The notes under the pieces were generated by a model, which searched no databases, had not been told where the DNA came from, and saw only the letters and a list, made by a program, of their open reading frames with translations. Shown piece by piece: positions 1 through 12,226 of a stretch of 64,000 nt of DNA. The DNA is taken from contig CP136069.1 in assembly GCA_032622095.1 (NCBI GenBank), forward strand, positions 187,541,122-187,605,121, read 5' to 3'. Numbering within the stretch: position 1 is the first letter of the stretch; every line of letters begins with the position of its first letter. The DNA is from Siphonodentalium dalli (lineage: Eukaryota > Mollusca > Scaphopoda > Gadilida > Siphonodentaliidae). The position numbers and the translations under genes are program-made.

Positions 1-109
1 CCTCGCGTTCACACATATATCTTTCTTACTGCACGCACTCTCTTGGCTCACAACTTTCGCTCACCAGTGGTATAAAATTATATAATAAATAAATATATGC
101 ATGGTGGTC

Positions 110-600
110 AATGTGCTAATGTGCTATGATGCTGTTGAGTCCTGCTGAATTGCTATGATGCTGTTATGGCAAACTGGTGCTGTTAACAAAAAAAGTACCG
201 TTATATTTTTTTAATTGACTTTTTCGTGGTGTTTCGAAAATCTGAACATATACAGGAAAAGCCATTATGCGTGTCAAACATTCAAAAATATATTTATTGC
301 GAAATATTTTTAATACTGGTTGAATTATTTGTTGAAAATCGACTATAATCAAGATGGTTATCCACGTCGTTTTAGAATCACCAGCGCATGAATTATTATA
401 TTTTTCAGAAATATATATATTCTTCAATGTGTCATACACACACTGTTTTTTTTCTTCAAATCGCTCGGATTTGCACCGCGAACATTGACAACAAGAACAA
501 ATAACGGTATACTTTTTCGTAACGGCATCAGTTTGCCCTATCCGCATCATAGTAGGACCGCCAGCATCATAGCATGATGACAGGACCACTTTATCAGGGG
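110..600. mobile_element. Inverted-repeat (TIR) element, family unknown
   Basis: A stretch near 153-215 (ctatgatgctgttatggcaa and onward) reappears reverse-complemented near 490-555, with about 55 bp of imperfect arm on each side. The right end reads caggaccactttatcagggg, and a related end occurs at 46820-46890. The 141-codon minus-strand open frame at 164-589 spans both arms and the middle, so I read it as chance or a relic. No target-site duplication could be fixed. Confidence 0.4.
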
Positions 601-893
601 TGGTATAGTCATAAATGTATTAGAAATAAATTGCCAGTTGTCATTAATACTCGTATCATTTATTTCATTGGTATACATGCCGATTGATTGACACATTCTC
701 AACAGCTTGGGGCATCGGCTGAGATGATGCTGTTATTGCTGTGTTATATTACCTGTATTGTGGGTGGGAGTTATATTACCTGTATTGTATGTCTTCGGAT
801 TAGGTCAAATGGAAGATTTGCGTATATGAACATATATGGAGGGCAGACTTTTCCACTCATGATGATATCAAACATGCATATATCAGAGGTCCG

Positions 894-1369
894 TTAACCC
901 TTTCAGTGCCAAGTCCGATTTTTGTATCAACCCATATACCCTGTGCCAGTGCATTCTCTTATATATGCGAGTCGACCATAGGTCGCCTCGCATTTATAAG
1001 AGAATGCATTGGCCTAACAATTTTTCATCATTTGATATTATTTTTTACAATTGTTTACAATTTTTTACAATTTTAATAATTTTTTCTTATATTCTTTAAC
1101 AGACTTATTTTGTAGGTTTGCCAGGGAATCTTACGTTTTCATGGGCATCAAAATTATTACTATGAATACTTGGTGATAGTTTTGAGTTGTAACATGCCCC
1201 AAAGGTTTTATCCAGTTTGTTTTTAAATTCGCTATAGCATGCTTAAGCATACCAAAAGAAAATTCAACCCAAAAAAAACAAAAAAACAAAAAAACATTTT
1301 TTTTTTAGGGCCACCTACAGACCGTAAATTAGGGCCGATAAGATCGGCCCCTGGCACTGAAAGAGTTAA
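894..1369. mobile_element. TTAA MITE, family F1 (piggyBac-type ends) with hairpin core
   Basis: The element begins TTAACCCTTTCAGTGCCA and ends TGGCACTGAAAGAGTTAA, giving an 18-bp terminal inverted repeat with TTAA on both outer edges. It is 476 bp long and has no coding capacity. Internal A/T-rich sequence follows a 69-bp palindrome at 945-1013. The same family is at 50694-51157 and 60120-60583. TTAA duplication and a CCCTTT start are known for piggyBac-class transposons; assignment to that class is inference. Confidence 0.75.
945..1013. repeat. Palindromic hairpin core, copy 1
   Basis: The left arm runs from GCCAGTGCATTCTCTTATAT into TATGCGAGTCGACC, then an ATA loop, then the complementary right arm. 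There are few mismatches (for example catttataag here against catatataag elsewhere). Other full copies are at 45312, 45410, 48982, 49130, 50744, 58824 and 60170. Confidence 0.85.
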
Positions 1370-1879
1370 ATGTCATAGCAATATATAATTAAACATGGCC
1401 TAGTTTACCAGAGAATTTCGATTTGTCACGCTATCAGAAAATGCATGTAAACAATATATTAAATGATCGTATCATCACTTTACCTTTTTCTGTCACGGTA
1501 TAGATGATACATTTTGAAGAAAGGTTAACTGCGGACATGTAGGGTGGTCAATCACATTCAGTCGTTTACGTGAATATCCGGGCTCCACGTTCACATATAG
1601 CACGTATTTTGAATGAACGTCCATTATAGAAGAGCATCGGAGCGGGACTCGGTCCAAAAAACAGCATCGTCCCTACCGATATTCCAAGCTGTTGTGAACC
1701 GAGAAGACTTGGTCTATAGCATGACTGATTATCTAGGGGTTCATTAAGCTGGTGAGCTGGTAAGTAAGATATATTGTAGATTATAAATGAAAATCAAATC
1801 AAAAAGACAAATCGATCGCTTCTTTGGGAAATGTTACCATGCGGCATCATTACGCGCGCCGCGTGTATAACTGGTGGAG
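1370..1879. other. No recognised feature
   Basis: There is no long open frame, no tandem array and no clear inverted repeat. A short degenerate palindrome around 1560-1630 (cgtttacgtgaat ... attttgaatgaacg) is too weak to call. Confidence 0.5.
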
Positions 1880-2330
1880 AGATACTCGTTTCACCTGGGC
1901 GCTGACATTATCGATGGAGATTTTATTTGTAGAATTGGAATTTTTGGGATGATTAAAAGTCAAACTGCGAGTTGGAGGCCGAACCCGGTAAAAGGTGTAG
2001 TTGGGGAATTTCAATTTCGTTTATTGTCGTTAATCAACGTTGATTAATGCTGATTTTTGGTTTGTGATAAACTATATGTCAATTACAAATAAAAGAAATT
2101 TCTGCAACCCACTGGGGGTTGTGGTCGGAGACGGTCGAATCGGCCGCCGGTTCGTTAATTAGGTGCTGGTTGTTATTGTTATTTTAACGGAATTCTGTGT
2201 TGGTCATTCACAAAACCAATATATTTTATATTCTATAATTACAATCTTGGGTTTATAATATATGATCTTAAGCACGTTACCATTTCTGACATTGGTTTTC
2301 TTGTATAGTCTTACCTTACGAATACCATTA
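1880..2330 (+). repeat. Fragment of a dispersed element also present inverted at 38604-39495
   Basis: Several blocks match the reverse complement of 38610-39440. Examples are the segment around ggccgccggttcgttaatta (2140-2163), the ttggggaatttcaatttcgt block near 2000, and the gttaccatttctgac block near 2277. The two copies differ by many substitutions, so this is an old repeat. No coding content was recognised. Confidence 0.6.
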
Positions 2331-3179
2331 GTACGTGCATTCAAACGCTGTGTTGGTTAAATTCGAGTTTGTCTCAAGTTTTCATCAATACGGGTGAGTG
2401 GGTCAGCAATCGTTTAACAGAGAATATCGTGAGTGTGCCGGGATCACGTACAAGCGGTATAGTGCAAATTATAGCCGGGCGAGTGCTCTATTTGAGAATG
2501 TTACCCATTTGGTGCGGGCTGTTTCTGAATTCAAAGCAGCCTGAATTTATTAAATTTTTTATCCAAACTACCTGGCTGTTGAGGCAGGGTGGATCAGTGA
2601 ACGGGGGTACTATGGATCACCATAAAACACAAATGCATAAGTACAGTTCATCTCTGTGTTTCGCTCAGACGTGAGGTATATATACATGTGCAGGGGTGGC
2701 ATGGTAATACAGGCTATCTTCCTGCCACCCATGTAATATAATATTACATGTATATTTTGATGACTCGGTTTAAGCCTTCTGTTGAATAATAAAGTCCGAA
2801 TGAAAATATGCATCGACCTATAAATTGATCAGCTTTGCCTACATCAATTTTCGACAGCACAAACAACTATAAACAATTGAAGATCCAGATAGAGTATCTC
2901 TTTCCTGGCCGTTGTAAATACTAATTTTGTGTCAGACAAGCCAACGGGACCTTCTGTTTTAGTAAAACATTATATAACACTATTCAGCTTTAACGAATAT
3001 TTGTTTATTTATAAGTTTATTTTTTTATTTAAAATACATATATACGCGAAATACCCACTAAGTCAAGGAATTAAAACTCACAAAAGTCACACGTTGCTCA
3101 AATGAAAACAAATATTGTACATATGACATACATCATATGTGGACATTAAGAAATTAATGCCATTCGGTGTGTGTTTTGT
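2331..3179. other. No recognised gene
   Basis: One 101-codon plus-strand frame (2369-2674) has no recognisable motif and no supporting splice or homology signal. The rest is A/T-rich single-copy sequence leading into the satellite. Confidence 0.45.
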
Positions 3180-6100
3180 TATATCATGTAGTTTGGATAT
3201 TATATCAGACAGTTTGGATATTATACCATAATGTTTAGATATTATATCATGCAGTTTGGATATTATATCATGTAGTTTGGATATTATATCATGTAGTTTG
3301 GATATTATATCATGCAGTTTAAATATTATATCATGTAGTTTGGATATTATATCATGCAGTTTGGATATTATACCATGTAGTTTGGATATTATATCATGTA
3401 GTTGGATATTATATCATGTAGTTTGGATATTATACCATACAGTTTGGATATTATATCATGCAGTTTGGATATTATATCATGTAGTTTGGATATTATATCA
3501 TGTAGTTGGGATATTATATCATGTAGTTTGGATATTATATCATGTAGTTTGGATATTATACCATACAGTTTGGATATTATATCATACAGTTTAAATATTA
3601 TACAATGCAGTTTGGATATTATATCATGTAGTTTGGATATTATACCATGCAGTTTGGATATTATACCATGCAGTTTGGATATTATATCGTGCAGTTTGGA
3701 TATTATATCATACAGTTTGGATATTATATCATACAGTTTGGATATTATATCATGTAGTTTGGATATTATATCATGTAGTTTGGATATTAATATCATGTAG
3801 TTTGGATATTATATCATGCAGTTTGGATATTATATCATACAGTTTGGATATTATATCATGTAGTTTGGATATTATATCATACAGTTTGGATATTATATCA
3901 TGCAGTTTGGATATTATATCATGTAGTTTGGATATTATATCATGTAGTTTGGTTAATATATCATGCAGTTTGGATATTATACCATGTAGTTTGGTTATTA
4001 TATCATGTAGTTTGGATATTATATCATGTAGTTTGGTTATTATATCATGCAGTTTGGAATTATACCATGTAGTTTGGATATTATATCATGTAGTTTGGAT
4101 ATTATATCATGTAGTTTGGATATTATACCCGTACAGTTTGAATATTATATCATGCAGTTTGATATTATATCATGTAGTTTGGATATTATATCATGTAGTT
4201 TGGATATTATATCATGTAGTTTGGATATTATATCATGTAGTTTGGATATTATATCATACAGTTTGGATATTATATCATGTAGTTTGGATATTATATCATA
4301 CAGATTTGATATTATATCATGTAGTTTGGATATTATATCATACAGTTTGGATATTATATCATGTAGTTTGGTTATTATATCATGCAGTTTGGATATTATA
4401 CCAATGTAGTTTGGATATTATATCATGTAGTTTGGATATTATATCATGTAGTTTGGATATTATATCATACAGTTTGGATATTATATCATGTAGTTTGGAT
4501 ATATATCATACAGTTTGGATATTATCATGTAGTTTGGATATTATATCATACAGTTTGGATATTTATCATGTAGTTTGGTTATTATATCATGCCAGTTTGG
4601 ATATTATACCATGTAGTTTGGTTATTATATCATGTAGTTTGGATATTATATCATGTAGTTTGGTTATTATATCATGCAGTTTGGATATTATAACATGTAG
4701 TTTGGTTATTATATCATGTAGTTATGGATATTATTACCATGTAGTTTGGATATTATAACATGTAGTATTGGATATTATATCGTGTAGTTTGGATATTATA
4801 TCATACAGTTTGGATATTATATCATGCAGTTTGGATATTATATCATGCAGTTTGGATATTATATCATGTAATTTGGATATTATATCATGCTGTTTGGATA
4901 TTATATCATGCAGTTTGGATATTATACCATACTGTTTGGATATTATATCATGTAGTTTGGATATTATATCATGCAGTTTGGATATTATACCATACAGTTT
5001 GGATATTATATCATGTAGTTTGGATATTATATCATACAGTTTGGATATTATATCATGTAGTTTGGATATTATATCATACTGTTTGGATATTATATCATGT
5101 AGTTTGGATATTATATCATACAGTTTGGATATTATATCATGTAGTTTGGATATTATATCATACAGTTTGGATATTATATCATGTAGTTTGGATATTATAT
5201 CATGTAGTTTGGATATTATATCATGAAGTTTGGATATTATACCATGTAGTTTGGATATTATATCATACAGTTTGGATATTATATCATGTAGTTTGGATAT
5301 TATATCATACAGTTTGGATATTTTACCATGTAGTTTGGATATTATACCATACAGTTTGGATATTATATCATGCAGTTTGGATATTATATCATACAGTTTG
5401 GATATTTTACCATGTAGTTTGGATATTATATCATACAGTTTGGATATTTTACCATGTAGTTTGGATATTATATCATACAGTTTGGATATTTTTCCATGTA
5501 GTTTGGATATTATCTCATGCAGTTTGGATATTATACCATACCGTTTGGATATTATATCATACAGTTTGGATATTATATCATGCAGTTTGGATATTATACC
5601 ATGCAGTTTGGATATTATACTATGCAGTTTGGATATTATATCATGTAGTTTGGATATTATATCATACAGTTTGGATATTATTTCATGCAGTTTGGATATT
5701 ATATCATGTAGTTTGGATATTATACCATACAGTTTGGATATTATATCATGCAGTTTGGATATTATATCATACAGTTTGGATATTATGCCATGTAGTTTGG
5801 ATATTATACCATGTAGTTTGGATATTATATCATGTAGTTTGGATATTATACCATACAGTTTGGATATTATATCATGCTGTTTGGATATTATATCATGTTG
5901 TTTGGATATTATACCATGTAGTTTGGATATTATATCATGCAGTTTGGATATTATATCATACAGTTTGGATATTATACCATGTAGTTTGGATATTATACCA
6001 TACAGTTTGGATATTATACCATGTAGTTTGGATATTATATCATACAGTTTGGATATTATACCATGTAGTTTGGATATTATATCATATAGTTTGGATATTA

Positions 6101-7035
6101 TATCATGCAGTTGGGATATTATATCATGCAGTTTGGATATTATATCATGCAGTTTGGATATTATACCATATAGTTTGGATATTATACCATGTAGTTTGGA
6201 TATTATACCATGCAGTTTGGATATTATCTCATACAGTTCGGATATTATACCATACAGTTTGGATAGTATCTCATACAGTTTGGATATTATCTCATACAGT
6301 TTGGATATTATATCATGTAGTTTGGATATTATATCATGTAGTTTGGATATTATATCATGCAGTTTGGATATTATACCGTACAGTTTGGATATTATATCAT
6401 GCAGTTTGGATATTATATCATCATGCAGTTTGGATATTATATCATACAGTTTGGATATTATATCATGCAGTTTGGATATTATATCATGTAGTTTGGATAT
6501 TATATCATGCAGTTGGGATATTATATCATGTAGTTTGGATATTAAATCATGCAATTTGGATATTATACCATGTAGTTTGGATATTATGTCATGCAGTTTG
6601 GATATTATATCTTGCTGTTTGGATATTATACCATTCTGTTTGGATATTATACCATACGGTTTGGATATTATACCATACAGTTTGGATATTATATCATGCA
6701 GTTTGGATATTATACCATGTAGTTTGGATATTATATCATGTAGTTTGGAGATTATATCATGCAGTTTGGATATTATATCATACAGTTTGGATATTACACC
6801 ATACAGTTTGGATATTATACCATACAGTTTGGATATTATATCATGCAGTTTGGATATTATATCATGCAGTTTGGATATTATACCATGCTGTTTGGATATT
6901 ATACCATGCAGTTTGGATATTATACCATGCAGTTTGGATATTATACCATGCAGTTTGGATATTATACCATGCAGTTTGGATATTATATCATGCAGTTTGG
7001 TATTATATCATGCAGTTCGGATATTATATCATACA
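3180..7035. repeat. 21-bp satellite array
   Basis: The unit is approximately tttggatattatatcatgya, repeated for about 3.85 kb (about 183 units by length). Main variants are catgtag, catgcag, catacag and a ccat form. Around 5260-5500 two variants alternate, giving a local 42-bp higher-order unit. Because 21 is a multiple of three, long frames stay open on both strands (heptads like LDIISCS or KLHDIIS); these are by-products of the repeat and not credible proteins. The array ends about 220 bp before the broken TLR start codon. Confidence 0.97.
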
Positions 7036-7223
7036 ACACTACCTGTGAATTGTCATATTCAATCGATTATTCTATGACCACGCGCTTACAACATGCCCAG
7101 GCGTTCTATATACAAACATACTTTGATCGATCTAGGTAAACATGTGACTCTCTTCATGTTATTGTTTATAGTATTCGGATAACACACACGCACAACCCAA
7201 AAAATTACTAGACATATAATATG

Positions 7224-7236
7224 TTTTCTTTTTCAG
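7224..7236 (+). promoter_or_regulatory. Splice acceptor before the TLR coding exon (B1)
   Basis: A pyrimidine tract (ttttctttttcag) ends in AG at 7236, 21 bp before the ATG. The intact copy has the same tract ending at 32033. This implies that an untranslated 5' exon is spliced onto a single coding exon. Confidence 0.6.
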
Positions 7237-7257
7237 AAATTATAATCTACAGAAGGA

Positions 7258-9809
7258 ATGTTGACTTTTGTTTTCTCTGCTATTTTCTTTACAACTGGTT
7301 TGCAAATTGTAACAGTAGCAGCGACATCTGTATCCATGGCAACGACATCCACACATCAACACAGCGAGCACTCTGTTTGTGATCAACGACGCGAGTCAAT
7401 TCATGGGGAATCCGGGTGGAATGTCAACTGTTCTGGACGAGATTTGACACATCTACCAAAAATATCAGAGGATGCAATAATCATCGATTTAAGTAACAAT
7501 CATCTCAAAATATTACATGATGATTCCTTCATCAGATTATCCCGTTTGATGTACCTCAATATCTCAAGAAATGACGTCACAAACAATACAGCCAACGACA
7601 TTCCGTGGTCTTGGGGCTCTCCTCAATTTGAATCTTAGTTATAATAAACTAAGCGCCCTGGAAAAACAATTCATTTCTATATCTGACACGCCTAACTAGC
7701 CTAGATCTGACACGTAACAAATTAGAGGAACTGGCACCAATGTCATTCGGTTGCCTTGGTGATTTGAAACATCTGGATTTGAGCTATAATGAGCTTGGTA
7801 TGTTGTATCGTAGCTCTTATTCGGACATATTGTTTGCTTGCCTAAAGAACACAAGAACTCTCAAAATCAACGGTAATGGACAAATAGGACAGGAGCCAAC
7901 CACCTACCCGATATCAGCAATACACACGATGACGTCACTACGGACCCTAGTCATCGATGGACCAAATAGTAATATGTCCAAATTTGATAATAGGATGTTA
8001 GCAGTTCATTTGGAAATGCTAGTGGTGGATTGTACTACTTATAGTTTTGGATATAGTTTCTTCTGATTTTTTCAAATTCCTCCCTCATTTGCTGTATATT
8101 GAGATGAAACGCTGTAGAATAGAACATATAGACACTGAAGCGTTTAGAAGTACTCCATCTCTGAACACTCTTGATCTAACGGGCAATCATTGGTTAGGAT
8201 TCAGCAACTTGGCACCAGCAATGTCAGCATTTGCGAACTCATCGTCGCTGAGAACACTAATATTGTCTAACATCGCTCGTTTCCACTCTTCCCACCCCCG
8301 GTTTGTTTTACGCGAAAGTTATTTTAATTGGATGGCAAACACTTCAATTGAAACACTTGACCTGTCTGATAATCATATTGCTGCAGCAGAAAATTTGTTG
8401 ATCAGGGACCATTTTCCATCGACGATAACACATCTTTATTTTAATGATAATGATGTAGAGCCATGGCTTCTACATTCATGGATGCACGAAATTACTTCCA
8501 AGTTAAAAAATCTCAGATTCCTGAACTTCAATCGTGCTTTCTCTGGAAATTACGAATACCTATTCGAATTTAACATTTTGGTGCCAAGTCTTCAAACTGT
8601 CTTGTTCCAAGGTAATTTCTGGAGAAGTTGGTATCTCGGGGGCGGACTTTCGTCTCTGACGACGCTAGATTTATCAAAGAATGACTGCAATGGAATAACA
8701 GATTTCTTCTTCACTGATGGTGAGAGGATACAGGATCTTGATGTTAGTGACAATGGATTAGCCGAAATTCTTATCAGTGAAGACAACGAGGGTTTGTTCA
8801 GAAATTTATCATCTTTGAAAAGGCTTGATGTTTCAAGGAACTCTTTAAGAGATATTACGCCAAAACTTTTATTTTATCAAAAATCTCTCGAAGAACTCGT
8901 ACTCAAAGGTAATTCGCTGGCGCATTTCAATTTTGCGGATATCACATTTGAAGAAATTGACATTACTAGATTTGAGCTTAAACCGAATTCGATACTTGGA
9001 TTCGGAGACGAGGAAACAGCTAGATAATCAAGGGTCACAATTAACCCTGGATCTCACCGGAAATGAATTTGGATGCACTTGTGATGATCTCCCCTATTTG
9101 TCCTGGATAAAGACAACGCCGGTTAAAGTCATCCACGAAGTAAACAACACGTGCCCATTGCGAATGGGATGACGTCATCTATACCATTTGACGAATCAGT
9201 GAACTTGTTGCAGAAGGAGTGCGCCGAATACAAAGCGTTAACAATTTTTAGTTTAATGGTTATAGCGGCGTATTTATTAGCAATTTCATTGGCGATAATA
9301 ACACGGTAATCGCTGGAAGCTGCAATACATGTACTACTTATCAAGAGCGAAGTATTACGGCCACGACAAAATTAACCTAAAACAATATGAGTACGATGCA
9401 TTTGTTTCCTATTCCGACGCCGACCTATAAGTTCGTCACATCAGACATTGTTAACCAGTTGGAGGATAAATATAAACTTCGACTTTGCCTTCACCAACGA
9501 GATTTCATCCCCGGGAACCCAATAGCGGACAATATCCTCAAAGCTATTCACAACAGTAGCCACGTGATCATCATCTTGTCACGTGACTTCGTGGAGAGCC
9601 ACTGGTGTCGATATGAGTTTCACATGTCGCTGATGGAGACGGTGTGTTCCGACAGGGACGTGCTTATAATGGTTGACTACAGACATGTTCCCAAAAACAA
9701 ACTTCCCGCGGAGATAGCAGAGGTTCTGGCCCATGATACGTATATAACATATTATAATGGTGCGCAACAAGAAACTTTCTGGAAACGTTTATACGAAGCG
9801 GTGTTATGA
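7258..9809 (+). pseudogene. Toll-like receptor, frameshifted copy (LRR-TM-TIR)
   Basis: This is the same single-exon receptor as 32060-34603 (847 aa), but seven one-base indels relative to that copy break the frame. They lie near 7581 (+A), 7661 (+A), 8036-8048 (+1), 8930 (+T), 9163 (-A), 9308 (+A) and 9424 (+C). There is also one in-frame 3-bp difference near 8115. Between these points the frame is open, and I saw no stop made by substitution. Recognisable parts in order are a hydrophobic leader, an N-terminal cysteine cap, many LRRs (LxxLxLSxN patterns), a CxC C-terminal cap near 9075, a TM segment near 9235-9305, and a TIR domain with YDAFVSYS, the RDFIPG BB loop and the FW box before the final LYEAVL. 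Several indels lie in or next to homopolymers. The copy may therefore be a recent pseudogene, or an intact gene spoiled by consensus errors. If it is real as written, no full receptor can be made from it. Confidence 0.88.
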
Positions 9810-9990
9810 ACACAAATGAAAAACAACATGTCTTCGGAGTCTCACGAATGAAATACAACATGTCTTCGGAGTCTCACGAATGAAATACAACATGTCTTCG
9901 GAGTCTCACGAATGAAATACAACATGTCTTCGGAGTCTCACGAATGAAATACAACATGTAACGAATGAAATACATGTCTTCGGAGTCTCT
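9807..9990 (+). repeat. 32-bp minisatellite after TLR stop (B1)
   Basis: About five units of acgaatgaaatacaacatgt followed by cttcggagtctc. The array starts right at the stop codon, so it would lie in the 3' UTR. The same array, longer, follows the intact TLR at 34605-34865. Confidence 0.92.
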
Positions 9991-9997
9991 AGCAGTC

Positions 9998-10207
9998 TCA
10001 ACCCTGTCTATACTAAATGGATTGTCCCATTCCGTTTTAACAGTATACATCGGAATGTTCCATTATTAATCTGAAGTGGTGTTCGTGTAATAAAAGAGGA
10101 CGACAGGCAGAACACAGAGAACGAAAGAGCATAATTATTCATGTTCGTTAGTGGGAAATGTTCAGATAATAAATTCATTAATCAGTATTTAGTATAGAAA
10201 TGGTTAA
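9998..10207. mobile_element. TTAA MITE, family F3 (B1 copy)
   Basis: The left end reads tcaaccctgtctatactaaa and the right end tttagtatagaaatggttaa. The ends are inverted copies, with TTAA kept on the right and mutated to TCAA on the left; length is 210 bp. Relatives are at 34870-35080, 51553, 59302 and 60979. It holds an AATAAA at 10089-10094 that could serve as a polyadenylation signal for the TLR locus. Confidence 0.6.
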
Positions 10208-10289
10208 AATGTTTACAAATATGTATAGGTGCATGTAGTAGCCATGTACACGTGCTTATAAGATAATGTTCCCTTTAGATAATGGCCTT

Positions 10290-10560
10290 AATTTGCTGGC
10301 CATCTTGAATCATTCATATTTGCTGGCCGGCCATCTTGAATCACTCATATTTGCTGGTCATTTTGAATCATTCATACTTGCTGGCCATCTTGAATCATTC
10401 ACACTCGCTGGCTGGCCATCTTGAATCATTCATACTCGCTGGCTGGCCATTTTGAATCATTCATACTTGCTGGCCATCTTGAATCATTCATATTTGCTGG
10501 CCATCTTGAATCATTCATACTTGCTGGCCACCTTGAATCATTCATATTTGCTGGCCAACA
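10290..10560 (+). repeat. 27-bp array (short, B1)
   Basis: About nine imperfect units of catacttgctggccatcttg plus aatcatt. It corresponds to the much larger array at 35160-36785. Confidence 0.9.
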
Positions 10561-10782
10561 ATGAAAAGAGGAAAGTGTATGAATTCTACTCTTCAAGAGT
10601 AAAGTTTGATCCTAACTGTTTATGTGTAGAAATAGAAATAAGAACAAAGAACCAGCAGCGAACATGGAATTGGATAATTTTGTTGTACTATAAATATTCG
10701 GTTGGTTATGAGTCGTTCGTTTGTCCGAACTGTTCCGGTATTCCTATCAATGCGGAGGACATGGCCTATTGGTGTTGATGAT
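10561..10782 (+). repeat. Conserved segment of the TLR 3' flank, copy 1
   Basis: This segment of about 220 bp follows the 27-bp array in three places (10561, 23185, 36783) with only scattered substitutions. Each copy has an open frame of about 66 codons beginning VYEFYSSRVKFDPN and, in this and the second copy, ending AEDMAYWC. It may be a small gene, a distal exon or a conserved untranslated region. I recognise no domain, and the CPxCSG pattern is too little for a call. Confidence 0.5.
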
Positions 10783-11042
10783 GTTTGCTACACATGATGT
10801 ATTGGGTAATGTACAATAATACTACCAAAAAAGTATGAATATTATGTTAAACTTAAATGTTTAATAATTCAGACATTTTTGCCGATCCACATAGAACAAC
10901 ACAAGTTCGTGTTACTTAAACTGAAGTATTTTTATTTTTTCAACGGAAACATCTGCACGTTACTGTGTATATGTGGCGCATATATGAGAAACAACAAAGA
11001 TTGCGTTGACACACATAAATCAACTGGATAAAACTGTACTCG

Positions 11043-11404
11043 TTAAAGGGACACTGTACACTAAGTACGGCCATTTTTGGGACCATCTCCTTTTATAACT
11101 CAACAGAATATATGAAACAAATGAATGAATTTGAGCCATGAATTCGTGCAAAATACACTCATTTACCGTATGAACAATACAAACAAACAAAATGGTAATT
11201 ATAATAAAAATGAATTCTTGACTGGAGTCATAAATTCATGTTCAATATAATTACCATGTTGTTGGCATCCTTCACAGAGTACGATGAAATGTATTTTTGC
11301 CACTAATCCATGGCTCAAATTCATTAATTTATTGCATATATTCTGTTGAGTATAAAAGGAGACGGTTCCATAAATTGCGGATTTAGTGTCCAGTACCCCT
11401 TTAA
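11043..11404. mobile_element. TTAA MITE, family F4 (B1 copy)
   Basis: The element is flanked by TTAA (11043-11046 and 11401-11404). The left end AAAGGGACACTGTACACTAA pairs with the right end, which read inverted is AAAGGGGTACTGGACACTAA. The inverted repeat continues over most of the element, including cctttta/taaaagg blocks; length is 362 bp. The second copy is at 37918-38270. Confidence 0.75.
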
Positions 11405-11569
11405 GAGTCGATTTCCACACTTTCTTTATTTCAGCCCAAAGATCTCGAACATGAGAACTTGAGAAACATAACGGTACTTTTTATTAAAGAAACATTCATG
11501 GTTCCATGCCTCCAGTTATAACAACATGAAACATCGAATTTAATATATCTTTAAAATCACTTCGAGAGA

Positions 11570-11767
<198 letters not shown>

Positions 11768-12226
11768 AAACGCTCTTTAAAAACATGTAACATTGTATTT
11801 GATACATTTGCCTGAAAATTGTACGATAATATCTCGATGATGAGCGTTCAATTAATTGCATTCCGGTTTCGCTGCCATCCGTAAAATAGTTTTATTCTAG
11901 TCGGGGTCACAAATGTGTTTTTCATTGGCGACATAATAATATAAGTAGGTATTGTATAAACGATACACAATCTTTTGCTAACAAATATTTCATAAAAATT
12001 AATTAATTAATTAATTTAAAATTCCCCGAACCCCACACACATGGTTGTATTTATAATTATGTCGTACACTCAGGTAATTGTGTTAATAGAACATTCCCAA
12101 ACCACACATTATACCTATACTCGTTTCCACCCACACCGCAACAAAGTATTCATTCCATTATATTGACCAAGTAGGTACATATGAACCACCTTTCGTATCA
12201 ATGCCATAACCATGCCCATTAAACAC

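Noticed and set aside
164-589. 141-codon minus-strand frame with several cysteines
   Set aside because: It spans the arms of an inverted-repeat element, and the cysteine pattern does not match a family I know.
2369-2674. 101-codon plus-strand frame
   Set aside because: No recognisable motif; probably chance.
3256-7077. Long open frames on both strands (up to 615 codons) made of heptads
   Set aside because: They follow from a 21-bp repeat lacking stops in several frames. Both strands and several frames are open at once, and no start, splice or domain evidence exists.
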